Below are positions 26,466 to 35,782 of a stretch of DNA of 64,000 nucleotides, in pieces (the stretch's first letter is position 1; each line of letters opens with the position of its first letter). A model generated the notes under the pieces. It searched no databases. It was not told where the DNA came from and saw nothing but the letters and a program-made list of their open reading frames with translations. Both the position numbers and the translations under genes were made by a program. Source of the stretch: Cupriavidus agavae (GTDB taxonomy: Bacteria; Pseudomonadota; Gammaproteobacteria; Burkholderiales; Burkholderiaceae); NCBI RefSeq assembly GCF_004217045.1, contig NZ_SGXM01000001.1, positions 806,001 to 870,000 of the forward strand, read 5' to 3'.

Positions 26466-27133
26466 CGCGGCTCCGCGGGCGCGCGCAGGCGGTAACCCAG
26501 GCCGCGCACGGTCTCGATCACGTCGACGGCCAGCTTGCGCCGCAGCCGCCCGACGAAGACCTCGATGGTGTTGCTGTCGCGATCGAAATCCTGCGCGTAG
26601 ATGTGCTCGGTCAGCGTGGCCTTGCTGACGATCTCGCCCGGATGGTGCATCAGGTAGTCGAGTACCTTGAACTCGTGCGCGGTCAGCGGCACCGGCGTGC
26701 CGTGCACGCTCACCTGCCCCGTGCCGGGCACCAGCCGCAGCGGCCCGCACGCCAGGGCGGGCGCCAGCCGGCCGGCCGAGCGGCGGATCAGCGCGCGGAT
26801 GCGCGCCAGCAGTTCCTCGATGCGGAACGGCTTGGCCAGGTAGTCGTCGGCGCCGGCGTCGATGCCTTCCACCTTCTCCACCCAGCCGTCGCGTGCGGTC
26901 AGGATCAGCACCGGCACGGCGTTGCCGGCCTGGCGCCAGCGCCGCAGCACTGACAGGCCATCGAGCCGGGGCAGGCCCAGATCGAGCACGATGGCGTCAT
27001 AGGGGTGCTCGCTGCCAAGGTGCGCGGCGTCAACGCCATCGGCGGCGTGGTCCACGGCGTAGCCGGCCCGCGCCATGGCCTGCACCAGTTGCGCGGCCAG
27101 TTCGGCCTCGTCTTCGACGATCAGGATGCGCAT
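26462..27133 (-). CDS. OmpR/PhoB family response regulator
   Basis: The 223-residue product has a receiver domain with phospho-acceptor Asp51 (AIVLDLGLPRLDG), the conserved KPFRIEELLARI, and a winged-helix DNA-binding domain ending ETVRGLGYRL. By sequence type it is of the QseB/PmrA group. It follows the PepSY protein gene by nine bases and overlaps the kinase start. The likely target is its own operon, but no operator repeat was identified with confidence. Confidence 0.92.
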   Translation of the reverse strand: MRILIVEDEAELAAQLVQAMARAGYAVDHAADGVDAAHLGSEHPYDAIVLDLGLPRLDGLSVLRRWRQAGNAVPVLILTARDGWVEKVEGIDAGADDYLAKPFRIEELLARIRALIRRSAGRLAPALACGPLRLVPGTGQVSVHGTPVPLTAHEFKVLDYLMHHPGEIVSKATLTEHIYAQDFDRDSNTIEVFVGRLRRKLAVDVIETVRGLGYRLRAPAEPR

Positions 27134-27142
27134 GGCGTCAGG

Positions 27143-27523
27143 TCAGGGTCGGGGCTTGCGGGCCTGGTCGAGATCGTGGCCCCTGGCCTTGAGCAGCGTG
27201 GCGTCGCGGGCGTCGTATTCGAGCTTGGCCACGGCGCTGGTGGGCAGCAGCAGCTTGACCTCGTACTTCCAGATGCCGTCGTCGCGGTCGAGCTTCACGT
27301 CGATCACGTCGCCGGCGTACTGGCGCGACACGGTATCGAGGATGCGCGACAGCGGCAGGATCTCGCCCGAGCGCAGCGCGGCCCGGGCGCGGTCGGCGTC
27401 GGTATCGGCGTGGGACAGGCCGGCCAGTCCGGCGGCGCCCAGCAGCAGGGCCAGCAGGGCGGCCCGGGCCAGGCGGCGCGGGGCGAAGAGAAGCGGGGGG
27501 CGGGGCGGGAACATGGTCGGCAT
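27143..27523 (-). CDS. Exported PepSY-domain protein
   Basis: The 126-residue product has a long signal segment (about residues 16-38, RRLARAALLALLLGAAGLAG) and a PepSY domain (about 50-118) with the pattern ILPLSRILDTV, DVIDVKLDRDDGIWKYEVKLL and EYDARDATLLKA. PepSY domains are small periplasmic modules thought to modulate proteases or sensors. As first gene of a regulator-kinase operon it may tune the kinase's periplasmic domain; this is inferred from position only. Confidence 0.85.
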   Translation of the reverse strand: MPTMFPPRPPLLFAPRRLARAALLALLLGAAGLAGLSHADTDADRARAALRSGEILPLSRILDTVSRQYAGDVIDVKLDRDDGIWKYEVKLLLPTSAVAKLEYDARDATLLKARGHDLDQARKPRP

Positions 27524-27601
27524 TGTCGCGGGGGCAACCTGAACAGTACCTGAACAAGCTGCTCAGGTGCGGTTCAGGTGCCGGCAGGCACGATGCGGCC
27601 C

Positions 27602-27745
27602 ATGACTCCCGCCGATTCCCGCGCCATGCTCCCTTCCGCCACCGCTCCCACCCTGCGCCACCTGGCCGCCACGCTGGGCTGGTACGCCCCGCTGCTCGTC
27701 GCGATGGCGGCTGCCGGGCTGCCGTTCTGGCTGCACGGCGCCTGA
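27602..27745 (+). CDS. Possible 47-residue single-span membrane protein
   Basis: The frame starts ATG at 27602 and encodes a Ser/Ala-rich N-terminus followed by one membrane span (WYAPLLVAMAAAGLPFWL) ending HGA. It lies in the gap between the divergent PepSY operon and the glycosyltransferase gene, 94 bases before the latter. The ribosome site is weak (GGCAGG). Composition suggests a small membrane protein, but GC-rich chance frames of this size do occur. Confidence 0.35.
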   Translation: MTPADSRAMLPSATAPTLRHLAATLGWYAPLLVAMAAAGLPFWLHGA

Positions 27746-27839
27746 CCGGGCCTTTGTGCGCTGCGCAACATACCCCCGTGCCTGCGCCGGCGGGGCGCCG
27801 CTACACTTTGGCGTCGGCCCGATTTCGCTGGAAGACCCC

Positions 27840-28940
27840 ATGCCCGCCTTGAGACACCAAGCCTCGCCGCACGATACCCGACCGGACGCCATCGTCATCT
27901 TCCGGCTCGGCAGCCTGGGCGACACCATCGTCGCGCTGCCTTGCTTCCATGCGGTCCTGCGCCGCTTTCCGCATGCCCGGCGGGCGCTGCTGACCAATGT
28001 GCCGGTGTCGAGCAAGGCGGCGCCGGTGCTGGGCGTGCTCGGCAGCGACGGCCAGTTCGTCGATACCACGATCGAGTACCCGCTCGGCATGCGCTCGCTG
28101 GGCGGCCTGCTGGCCGTGCGCCGCAGCCTGCGCGCATTCGGCGCGCGCAAGCTCGTCTACCTGATGCCCGAGCGGCGCGGCCTGTCGGCGTGGCGCGACT
28201 GGGTCTATTTCCGGCTCTGCGGCTTTACCGAGATCCTGGCATTTCCGGCCGATCCGTCGATGCGGCACAGCCTGGTGGATGCCCATGGCGTCGAGGAGCC
28301 CGAAGCGAGCCGGCTCGCGCGCTGCTGCACGCCCGATTTCGGCCCGGTCGACCTGTCCGCCGCCGCCAGCTGGGACCTCAGGCTGACACCGGCCGAACGC
28401 GCACGCGGCCGCGAGGCCGTGGCGCACCTCGGCGCCGTGCCGCATATCGCCATCAACATGGGCGGCAAGGGTATCCAGAAGGATTGGGGCGTGCCGAACT
28501 GGACTTCCCTGATGGCCCGGCTTGCGGCACGCTGGCCCGGCCTGGCGTTGGTCACAGTAGGCGCCGGGGACGACCGGAGCCGCGCCGACGCGCTGCTCGT
28601 CGCCTGGCCCGGCCCCACCGCCAATCTCTGCGGCACGCTGACGCCCCGCGAATGCGCGGCGGCGCTCGGCGACTGCGCCGGCTTCATCGGCCACGATTCG
28701 GGCCCGATGCATCTGGCCGCCGCCATGGGCGTGCCCACGCTGGGCCTGTTCGGCGACTACAACCGCCCGGCCAAATGGCATCCGATGGGACCGAGCGTGG
28801 CGGTGATCCACAAGATGGAAGGGCTGGCGACGATCTCGCCCGACGACGCCGAGCGCGCCGCCGTGGCGCTGTTCGGCGCCCGTGTCGAGGCGGAGATGGC
28901 CGCCGCGCTGCACGAGGCGGTCTCCGCCAACGCCGCGTGA
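27840..28940 (+). CDS. Family 9 glycosyltransferase (heptosyltransferase-like)
   Basis: The 366-residue product has the GT9 features of ADP-heptose:LPS heptosyltransferases: the N-terminal IVIFRLGSLGDTIVALPCF and the C-terminal donor site CAGFIGHDSGPMHLAAAMGVPTLGLFG (split here as FIGHDSGPMHLAAAMG and VPTLGLFG). It probably adds a sugar to lipopolysaccharide or another surface glycan at the inner face of the membrane. It is a lone gene, not in an LPS cluster. The start at 27840 follows GGAAG. Confidence 0.88.
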   Translation: MPALRHQASPHDTRPDAIVIFRLGSLGDTIVALPCFHAVLRRFPHARRALLTNVPVSSKAAPVLGVLGSDGQFVDTTIEYPLGMRSLGGLLAVRRSLRAFGARKLVYLMPERRGLSAWRDWVYFRLCGFTEILAFPADPSMRHSLVDAHGVEEPEASRLARCCTPDFGPVDLSAAASWDLRLTPAERARGREAVAHLGAVPHIAINMGGKGIQKDWGVPNWTSLMARLAARWPGLALVTVGAGDDRSRADALLVAWPGPTANLCGTLTPRECAAALGDCAGFIGHDSGPMHLAAAMGVPTLGLFGDYNRPAKWHPMGPSVAVIHKMEGLATISPDDAERAAVALFGARVEAEMAAALHEAVSANAA

Positions 28941-28971
28941 TCCTTGCGCCGCACAGCAGCCGAACCGCGCC

Positions 28972-31098
28972 TCAGAACTTGTAGTTGACGGTCACCTCGA
29001 AGCGGCGCCCGGTGCCCTGCAGCCACTGCGTCGGGTTGTAGTAGGCCGAGGTCACGTACTGGCGGTCGAAGATGTTGAAGCCGCGCAGCGAGAGCGTGGT
29101 GTCCTTGCGCGGGCGCCATTGCAGCAGCACGTCGGTGGTCGTGTAGCCGGCCATTTCGAGCGTGTTGGCGCGGTCGGCGTAGCGCCGGCCCACGTAGCGG
29201 ATGCCGGTGCCGGCGGTCCAGCCGGGCAGGAAGCGCCAGGTCAGCCAGACGTTGGCCAGCCGCTCGGGCACGTCGGTCGGCACGTTGCCGGCGCGCGAGA
29301 CCGCCGCGCCGCCCACCGATTCGGTGAAGTCGTCATAGCGCGCCTGCAGCACGGCGGCATTGGCGTCGACGCGCCAGCCCGGCAGGAATTCCACGCCCAC
29401 GGTGGCTTCCAGGCCCTTGGTGGACTGCTCGCCCACCTGCACGCTGAGCGAGGGATCGACCACGTCGCGCGTGACCAGGTTCTTCTTGACGATGCGGTAC
29501 GCGGCCAGCGTCCATTCGCCCTTGTTGCCGAGAAAGTTCTGCTTGACGCCGGCCTCGATCTGGCGGCTCGTGGCCAGGCTGAAGTTGCTGTTGGCGGCAG
29601 ACAGCATCAGCAGCGCGCTGACCGGGTCCGCCGCCTCGGAATACTGCGCGTAGACGGCCAGGTTCTCGGTCAGGTTGTAGACCGTGCCGGCGCGCCAGCC
29701 CACGTTCGAGAAGCTCTTGTCGTAGGATTGCTGGTTGGTCACCAGGTCATGGCGGCGGATGTCGGCGTGGTCGTAGCGCAGCCCGGCCAGCACCGACCAC
29801 TTCGGCGTGATCTCCAGCCGGTCCTCGGCGAAGAACGCGTATTGCACCGCCTCGTTGTTGTACTTTGGTGCAGTTCCGGCGACGTTGATGAACAGGCCCC
29901 GGTCGAAGTTGTACGGATCGACGGTCGAGGTGCCCGAGTAGGGTGAGTTGTTGGTATGGCGGAACGACGCGCGGTTGACGTCGAAGCCGGCCGAGATCGT
30001 GTTCTGCATGCCGCCCAGCGCGTGGCGGTACACGGCGCTGGTGGTGTTGCCCACCTGCCACTGGTCGTGGAGGATCTCGGTGTAGCTGGAGCGTCCGATC
30101 AGTCCGCTGGCCGGCAGGTAGTTGTAGTACTCGGCATTGCGCCAGTGACGCTTGCTGTCGATGTAGTAGAGCCGCGACTGCACGGTCAGGCTGGCGCTCG
30201 GCGTCCATTTGGCCGCGAGTTCGGTCCACTGGTCGTCGTACTTGATCTGGCTGTCGGCGACGTTGTAGTTCTTGCGGCGCAGGCTGTCGTCCTGCTGGCC
30301 GTTGACCAGCGGCACGCCGAAATAGCGCTCCGGCTCCTGCCAGCCCTTGGCGTAGCTCAGTTTCAGGCTCAGTTCGGGGGTCGGGTCCCACTGCAGCGCG
30401 CCAGACAGCGTCAGGTCGCGCGAGCTGCCGAAATCGACCCAGCCGTCCGAGCGGTTGCCGCTGACGTCGAGCCGGTACGACCATGTCTCGTTGATCGCGC
30501 CGCCACTGCCGATGCCAAGCCGCTGCGTGTTGTTGCTGCCCACCGTGGCCTGGATCTCGTTCTCGATGGCACCGCGCGTGGGCTTCTTCGGCACCACATT
30601 GACCACGCCGCCGATGGCCCCTTCGCCATAGATCACCGAGGCCGGGCCGCGCAAGACCTCGATGCGCTCGACCGACCAGGTATCGAACGGGAACGTCACG
30701 CCGATGCCGCCGTACTGGCGCGTGCCATCGTAGAGCCGCATGACCGACGACGCATCGGTGAAGCCACGCGCCGACAGGGCCGCGCCGCCGTTGCCCGGAT
30801 GGCCCAGGTTGGACAGGCCCGGCGCGCGGCTGATGGCGTCGACCACCGAGGCGTCGCCGCGCTCCTCGATCTGGTCGCGCGTGATCACGTCGACGCTGGC
30901 CGGCGTCTGCATCGGCGTCAGGCCAAGGTTGGAGCCGACCGAGGCCGGCTCCTGCAGCACCGTGGGCGCGCTGGCGGCATGCACGGTGACCGGTGCAAGC
31001 TGGTGCACCGCCGGTTCGGCGGCCGGTGCGGCCTGGGCAGTGGGAACGCCGAGCGCCGCAACGGCGGCCGCGATAGTTGTTTTTCGAATGAGGATCAT
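28972..31098 (-). CDS. TonB-dependent siderophore-type receptor
   Basis: The 708-residue outer-membrane receptor has a signal peptide (IRKTTIAAAVAALGVPTAQA), a plug domain with TPASVDVITRDQIEERG and RIEVLRGPASVIYGEGAIGG, and a beta-barrel with a terminal phenylalanine (EVTVNYKF). The plug sequence is of the ferric-siderophore (FhuE/FpvA-like) class. No N-terminal signalling domain is present. It follows a PepSY membrane protein gene, a pairing typical of iron uptake loci. No convincing Fur box was found. Confidence 0.92.
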   Translation of the reverse strand: MILIRKTTIAAAVAALGVPTAQAAPAAEPAVHQLAPVTVHAASAPTVLQEPASVGSNLGLTPMQTPASVDVITRDQIEERGDASVVDAISRAPGLSNLGHPGNGGAALSARGFTDASSVMRLYDGTRQYGGIGVTFPFDTWSVERIEVLRGPASVIYGEGAIGGVVNVVPKKPTRGAIENEIQATVGSNNTQRLGIGSGGAINETWSYRLDVSGNRSDGWVDFGSSRDLTLSGALQWDPTPELSLKLSYAKGWQEPERYFGVPLVNGQQDDSLRRKNYNVADSQIKYDDQWTELAAKWTPSASLTVQSRLYYIDSKRHWRNAEYYNYLPASGLIGRSSYTEILHDQWQVGNTTSAVYRHALGGMQNTISAGFDVNRASFRHTNNSPYSGTSTVDPYNFDRGLFINVAGTAPKYNNEAVQYAFFAEDRLEITPKWSVLAGLRYDHADIRRHDLVTNQQSYDKSFSNVGWRAGTVYNLTENLAVYAQYSEAADPVSALLMLSAANSNFSLATSRQIEAGVKQNFLGNKGEWTLAAYRIVKKNLVTRDVVDPSLSVQVGEQSTKGLEATVGVEFLPGWRVDANAAVLQARYDDFTESVGGAAVSRAGNVPTDVPERLANVWLTWRFLPGWTAGTGIRYVGRRYADRANTLEMAGYTTTDVLLQWRPRKDTTLSLRGFNIFDRQYVTSAYYNPTQWLQGTGRRFEVTVNYKF

Positions 31099-31221
31099 CG
31101 ACCTGCGTCTGTGCGCGCCCTTTCTGGCTCGAAGGACACGTTCTGGATTGAGCAGGTCATTGTAAGAACGCGCCGTGCGGCGGCCCATGTGACACGGCGC
31201 CGCATGTCGTCCACTGGATGG

Positions 31222-32679
31222 TCAGCGCCGCAGCCGGCGCCAGCCCACCACCACGCCGCTGACCGACATCACGAGTCCCACCACCGAAAGCAGCCACATC
31301 ACCACGTCCCAGGCCGGACGGTGCTGCGTCAGCGCCACGAAGTCATAGCTGTGGGCGGCGTGGAACAGCCACCGGTAGAGGCGCCGGCTGTCATTGCCGC
31401 GTCCCTCCACCTGGCCCGTGGCCGGATCGATGTAGGCCAGCGTCTGGTCGGCATCGTCGAACGCCACGCGCAGCACCGGGAACCTGCGGCTGTGGTGATG
31501 GCTGTACCAGTAGAGGTCGGGGGCCGTCTGCAGCGTGGTGTCGGCCAGGCGGACGCCGGGCAGCAGCACGCCGGCGGCGCGGGCGAGGGCGGCGGTGTCG
31601 AAGGCCAGTGGCTGCCCCGTGCCGGGGTTCAGCACGCGCTGCGTGCCGTCGCGCAACACGGCCAGCGCAGCCGGCTGGCCGCCCACCCACGTCATGCGGA
31701 TTTCCCGGACATCGCGCCCGCCGGCCACGGCCTGCCAGTCCGGCGCGGGAAACGTTGGCGCGGGATGGCCGCCGTAGCGTTGCAGCGCGGCAGCGTCGAA
31801 GCCGCGATGGTCGAACCACTGGTTCGGATTGACCGACAGCCAGCCGCTGACCAGCCAGAACAGCAGGAACAGCGCGCCAGCCAGCCCGGCGGCGTGGTGC
31901 CACGCCATCCAGCCACGATACGGCGACATGCCCGCCACGCTGCCATGGGCGAAGCGGCGCCGCACGCGCAGCCGCAGCCAGCCTATCCATATTCCGGAGA
32001 TGGCCACGGCCAGGCAGGGCCCCGACGTCCACAGCACCACCTGGCGCCACAGCGGCGGGTCCTTGCGGATCGGCGTGAAGTAGAGCCAGTGCGGCACCGA
32101 ACCGAGCCAGTTCCAGAATCGTTCGGCGCGGGCGGTATCGCGCATCACCTCACCGGTGCGGGCGGATACGTAGAGTTCGGTCCCGGCGTCGTCCTGGACC
32201 CGGAAATGGTGCAGCGGCCGCCATGGGTTGAGCCCGTTCGGCACGGTCCACTGATCGCGCTCGATGGTGTCGAGCCACGCCACGGGTTTGCCGGCGAACT
32301 GGCGCGCGGTGCGCAGCGCGGCGTCGGCATCCACCGCGCGGATCACGCGAGCGTCGGCGGCCGATACGGTGTGGGGCTCGCCTTTGGCGTCAATCATCCG
32401 GTAGACCGGCCCGTCGCCGCCCATCTCGACGCGCAGGCTGCGCGGAAAGGTGGCCAGCCCGGCCGCCTGCATCGCCGCGTCTGGCGAAACGGCGATGCCG
32501 GCAAGCGCGGCGCGGTCCAGCGGGGGCAGCCCGGCCAGCCGCTCGGCCTGGGTCAGCGCGGGAAACGGCACGTACATCATGACCAGCCCGGAGCCGAACC
32601 ACATGGCGATCAACAGGCAGCCGGCGATGCCCATCCAGCGATGAATCAGGTACAGCCAGCGTTTTGTCTTGCTCCACAC
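31222..32679 (-). CDS. PepSY-associated membrane protein (possible siderophore reductase)
   Basis: The 485-residue inner-membrane protein has four main spans (about 12-35, 200-225, 250-275 and 455-478) and two periplasmic PepSY units. Conserved histidines lie in the spans (LIHRWMG, WMAWHHAAG, LFHAAHSYD), consistent with haem- or iron-related electron transfer as proposed for family members encoded beside TonB receptors. It is 123 bases upstream of the receptor gene on the same strand. A role in releasing iron from an imported siderophore is inferred from context. Confidence 0.85.
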   Translation of the reverse strand: MWSKTKRWLYLIHRWMGIAGCLLIAMWFGSGLVMMYVPFPALTQAERLAGLPPLDRAALAGIAVSPDAAMQAAGLATFPRSLRVEMGGDGPVYRMIDAKGEPHTVSAADARVIRAVDADAALRTARQFAGKPVAWLDTIERDQWTVPNGLNPWRPLHHFRVQDDAGTELYVSARTGEVMRDTARAERFWNWLGSVPHWLYFTPIRKDPPLWRQVVLWTSGPCLAVAISGIWIGWLRLRVRRRFAHGSVAGMSPYRGWMAWHHAAGLAGALFLLFWLVSGWLSVNPNQWFDHRGFDAAALQRYGGHPAPTFPAPDWQAVAGGRDVREIRMTWVGGQPAALAVLRDGTQRVLNPGTGQPLAFDTAALARAAGVLLPGVRLADTTLQTAPDLYWYSHHHSRRFPVLRVAFDDADQTLAYIDPATGQVEGRGNDSRRLYRWLFHAAHSYDFVALTQHRPAWDVVMWLLSVVGLVMSVSGVVVGWRRLRR

Positions 32680-32906
32680 GGTGGGGGGCCTTGTTATGCG
32701 TCGGCCGCCATTTTAGGGGAGGGCGGCGCGGCCGGGCGCGGCACGTTGTCGCATGCCCTCGCCGGCCATGCGGATCATTTTCTGCAAAAATGAGAAAGTG
32801 TTCCCCCGTTTTCCCAGTTTCCGGATAACTGCGGAATGTAGACAATACGGCTTCCCGCTTTTCCCGCTTTTCCCACTCATCGATCCTTCCGATCCAGCAA
32901 CCCGCC
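32680..32906. promoter_or_regulatory. Divergent gap between the PepSY protein and nitroreductase genes
   Basis: The 227-base gap contains a short tandem repeat, CTTCCCG then CTTTTCCCG twice (about 32851-32872), close to the nitroreductase start. No clear -35/-10 pair or known operator was identified. Confidence 0.35.
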
Positions 32907-33560
32907 ATGACCCTGAACGACGCTGTCCTCTCCCGCTACACCACCAAGGCCTACGAGGCCGGCCGCAGCCTGCCGCAGGAGCAGGTGGACGCGCTGCTGC
33001 ACTGGCTGCGCAACAGCCCCAGCTCGGTCAACTCGCAACCGTGGCATTTCGTGGTGGCCGGCACGCCCGAGGGCCGCGCGCGGATGGCCCAGGCCACCAC
33101 GGGCAAGTTCGCCTACAACACCCCGAAGGTCACCGATGCCTCGCACGTGATTGCACTGTGCATCCGCGCCGATCTCGACGAGGCGCACCTGCAGGCGGTG
33201 CTGGCGCAGGAGCAGCAGGACGGCCGCTTCAAGGACGACGCCGCACGCGCCGGCCAGGACAAGACCCGGCGCAGCTATGTGGACCTGCACCGCTACGAAC
33301 TGCGCGACGTGCCGCAATGGATGGAGAAGCAGGTCTACCTGGCGCTGGGCGGGCTGCTGCTGGGCGCCGCCACGCTCGGCATCGACGCCACGCCGATGGA
33401 AGGTTTCGACGCCGCCGCGCTCGACCAGGCGCTGGGCCTGCGCGAGCGCGGACTGACCAGCGTGGTGCTGGTGGCGCTGGGCTACCGCGGCGAGAACGAC
33501 TTCAACGCCGGCCTGCCGAAATCGCGCCTGCCGGCCGAGGCCGTGTTCACGCATATCTGA
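32907..33560 (+). CDS. nfsB: NfsB-like oxygen-insensitive nitroreductase
   Basis: The 217-residue flavoprotein matches NfsB/dihydropteridine reductase: FMN-binding RYTTKAYEAG near the N-terminus, LRNSPSSVNSQPWHFVV in the core, QVYLALGGLLLGAATLGIDATPMEGF and ALGYRGENDFN in the C-terminal half. It reduces nitroaromatics, quinones or related compounds with NAD(P)H. The length equals the family norm. No partner gene is adjacent; the next element downstream is a possible structured RNA. Confidence 0.92.
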   Translation: MTLNDAVLSRYTTKAYEAGRSLPQEQVDALLHWLRNSPSSVNSQPWHFVVAGTPEGRARMAQATTGKFAYNTPKVTDASHVIALCIRADLDEAHLQAVLAQEQQDGRFKDDAARAGQDKTRRSYVDLHRYELRDVPQWMEKQVYLALGGLLLGAATLGIDATPMEGFDAAALDQALGLRERGLTSVVLVALGYRGENDFNAGLPKSRLPAEAVFTHI

Positions 33561-33603
33561 GCGGCGATCCCAGGGCGCGCACCACCGCCGACCTGACGAA
33601 AAG

Positions 33604-33681
33604 AAGGGCAGGGCACTCCACTTGACGCAGCCAACCTATCCGAAAGGATGGTGCGGCTACGCAGCGGGATGTCCTGCCCTT
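33604..33681 (+). ncRNA. Candidate structured RNA after nfsB
   Basis: A perfect 9-bp long-range stem AAGGGCAGG/CCTGCCCTT (33604-33612 with 33673-33681), extendable by three pairs, encloses a second hairpin: AGCC/GGCT, an internal loop, then CTATCC-GAAA-GGATGG (33636-33651). It is not followed by T residues, so it is not a simple terminator. I do not recognise a known riboswitch family. It lies between nfsB and a small membrane-protein gene and could be a 3'-UTR fold, a leader or a trans-acting RNA. Confidence 0.35.
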
Positions 33682-33805
33682 AACTCATGTACAGCAGTCA
33701 GACGGCGCCTTGCCCGATACGATGGATGCCTGTTGTCCGGAGCCGTCCGCAGCCTGTCTGCAGCCTCCGGGCCCGCTCCAGAACCGCCCATCGTGAGGTA
33801 CAGCC

Positions 33806-34057
33806 ATGAGTCTCTCCGCAGTGACCCAGTCCAGATTCCTGGAAACCAGCCGCCGCTATCTGCTGTCCGGTGCCATCGGCGGCGCCATTGGTGGCGCCAT
33901 CACCGGCGCCCTGATGGTGGCCACGCCGCTCGGCGACACCATGGCCGCCAGCGAGGGCTGGGCGCTGCGTGCGCCGGCAGAGGAAACCGCCACGGTCACC
34001 GAGGCGGTAGCGCGCGCCTTTGATGCGATGTCCGGCGGCCTGATGGCGCGGCTCTGA
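33806..34057 (+). CDS. Small glycine-zipper protein
   Basis: The 83-residue product contains a glycine-zipper membrane segment at about residues 22-41 (SGAIGGAIGGAITGALMVA), flanked by a short basic N-terminus and an acidic helical tail. The ATG has only a modest GAGG upstream. Glycine zippers drive helix packing in membranes. No function is recognised. Confidence 0.6.
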   Translation: MSLSAVTQSRFLETSRRYLLSGAIGGAIGGAITGALMVATPLGDTMAASEGWALRAPAEETATVTEAVARAFDAMSGGLMARL

Positions 34058-34090
34058 CGCCGGGTCAATGCCCGCCCGGACGGCCCCCGC

Positions 34091-35758
34091 CTAGCCCTGC
34101 CGCATCAGGTCGGCGGCCTTCTCGGCGATCATGATCGTCGGCGCGTTGGTGTTGCCGCCGATCAGCGTCGGCATGACCGACGCATCGACCACGCGCAGCC
34201 CGGCCACGCCATGCACGCGCAGCCTGGGGTCCACCACGGCCAGCGCGTCCACGCCCATCCGGCAGGTGCCCACCGGGTGGTAGATCGTATCGGCGTTGGC
34301 GCGGATGAAGTCGCGAATCCTGCCATCGTCGCCTTCGCCGGGGCCGAGCAGCGCGTCCAGCGCGTCGGTGCCGGCCGCCGGACCCGCCCCGCGCAGCGCC
34401 GCCTGCGCGAAGATCCGCCGCATCAGCTTCACGCCGGTGACCATGCCGTCCAGGTCCGATTCCGCCGAGAGAAAGCGCGGATCGATCAGCGGCGCGTCAC
34501 GCATGTCCGCCGATTGCAGCCGCACCGTGCCCCGGCTTTCGGGCCGCAGCACGCACGCGTGGCACGAGTAGCCATGGCCGGGCCGGCCGCCGGCTTTCGG
34601 ATTCTTGACCGCCGCCGGGTTGCCGAGCAGCGCCGGCGCGAAATGCAGTTGCAGGTCGGGCGCCGCCAGGCCGGGGCGGGTCTTGACGAAGGCGCCGGCC
34701 TCCGCCACGGGCGAGGCCAGCATCCCGGTGCGGCGCCAGCGGTAGCGCAGCACCTCGCCGGCCATGCGCGCCACGCCGCGCCACGAGTAGCCATACAGGT
34801 GCCACGAGGCCTCGGCGCGGCCGATGATCACGTCCAGGTGGTCCTGCAGGTTCTCGCCCACCCCGGGCAGGTCGTGCACCACCTCGATGCCAAGGCTGCG
34901 CAGGTGCCCCGCCGGGCCGATGCCCGAGGCCAGCAGCAGTTGCGGCGAATGGAATGCCCCGGCGCTGACGATGACCTCGCGCCGCGCGCGCAGCGTCTGG
35001 CGCTGGCCGCCGCGCTCCACCTCCACGCCCACCGCGCGGCGTCCCTCGAACACGATGCGCAGCGCCTGGGTATCGACCATCACGGCGAGATTGGCGCGCC
35101 CGGCGTTGTGGCCCGCGTCGTCGCGCCGGCCCCGGTGCAGGTAGGCGCGCGCCGCGTTCCAGCGCTCGCCGTTGTACTGGGTGGTCTGGTACAGGCCGGC
35201 GCCTTCCTGCTCGGCGCCGTTGAAGTCGTCATTGAGCGGCACGCCGGCCTGGCCGGCGGCCTCGACAAAGCGCCGCGAGAACGGGTTGGGCGTGCGCAGG
35301 TCGCTCACGTGCAGCGGGCCGCTGCCGCCGTGCCAGGCGTCGTCGCGCCCGGCGTTGCGCTGGTTGCACTCGCTGCGGCGGAAGTAGGGCAGCACCTCGT
35401 CATAGCTCCAGCCCTCGGCACCGAGTTCGGCCCAGCGGTCGTAGTCGCTGCGGTGGCCGCGCACGTAGAGCATGGCGTTGATCGACGAACTGCCGCCCAG
35501 CCCGCGCCCGCGCGGCTGGTATGACGGCCGCCCGTTGAGCCCCGGCTGCGGCACGGTGCGCAGGCCGTAGTTGCGCGGCCCGGCGTTCGGCACGGTGCGC
35601 GCGATGGCCAGCGGCGTCCAGACGCTCGGGTGGTGATCGTGCGGTCCGGTCTCCAGCAGCGCCACGGTCTGGCCCGGCTGGTCGGCCAGCCGTCCGGCCA
35701 GCGCGCAGCCGGCCGACCCGGCGCCGACGATGATGTAGTCGAAAGTGGTCTCGCTCAT
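34091..35758 (-). CDS. GMC family oxidoreductase (alcohol dehydrogenase-like)
   Basis: The 555-residue flavoenzyme has the FAD-binding Rossmann motif [18 protein letters not shown], the GMC signature [18 protein letters not shown], the second signature [16 protein letters not shown] and the active-site HPVGTCRMG and GGNTNAPT. It oxidises an alcohol to an aldehyde, as do choline and AlkJ-type fatty-alcohol dehydrogenases. It lies 24 bases after the alkylsulfatase gene, so its likely substrate is the long-chain alcohol released by that enzyme; this is an inference from the operon. Confidence 0.9.
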   Translation of the reverse strand: MSETTFDYIIVGAGSAGCALAGRLADQPGQTVALLETGPHDHHPSVWTPLAIARTVPNAGPRNYGLRTVPQPGLNGRPSYQPRGRGLGGSSSINAMLYVRGHRSDYDRWAELGAEGWSYDEVLPYFRRSECNQRNAGRDDAWHGGSGPLHVSDLRTPNPFSRRFVEAAGQAGVPLNDDFNGAEQEGAGLYQTTQYNGERWNAARAYLHRGRRDDAGHNAGRANLAVMVDTQALRIVFEGRRAVGVEVERGGQRQTLRARREVIVSAGAFHSPQLLLASGIGPAGHLRSLGIEVVHDLPGVGENLQDHLDVIIGRAEASWHLYGYSWRGVARMAGEVLRYRWRRTGMLASPVAEAGAFVKTRPGLAAPDLQLHFAPALLGNPAAVKNPKAGGRPGHGYSCHACVLRPESRGTVRLQSADMRDAPLIDPRFLSAESDLDGMVTGVKLMRRIFAQAALRGAGPAAGTDALDALLGPGEGDDGRIRDFIRANADTIYHPVGTCRMGVDALAVVDPRLRVHGVAGLRVVDASVMPTLIGGNTNAPTIMIAEKAADLMRQG

Positions 35759-35782
35759 GAATCGTGTCTCCCGGGCCGGTTC

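Noticed and set aside
31099-31221. Fur box before the TonB-dependent receptor gene
   Set aside because: No stretch matches the GATAATGATAATCATTATC pattern well enough.
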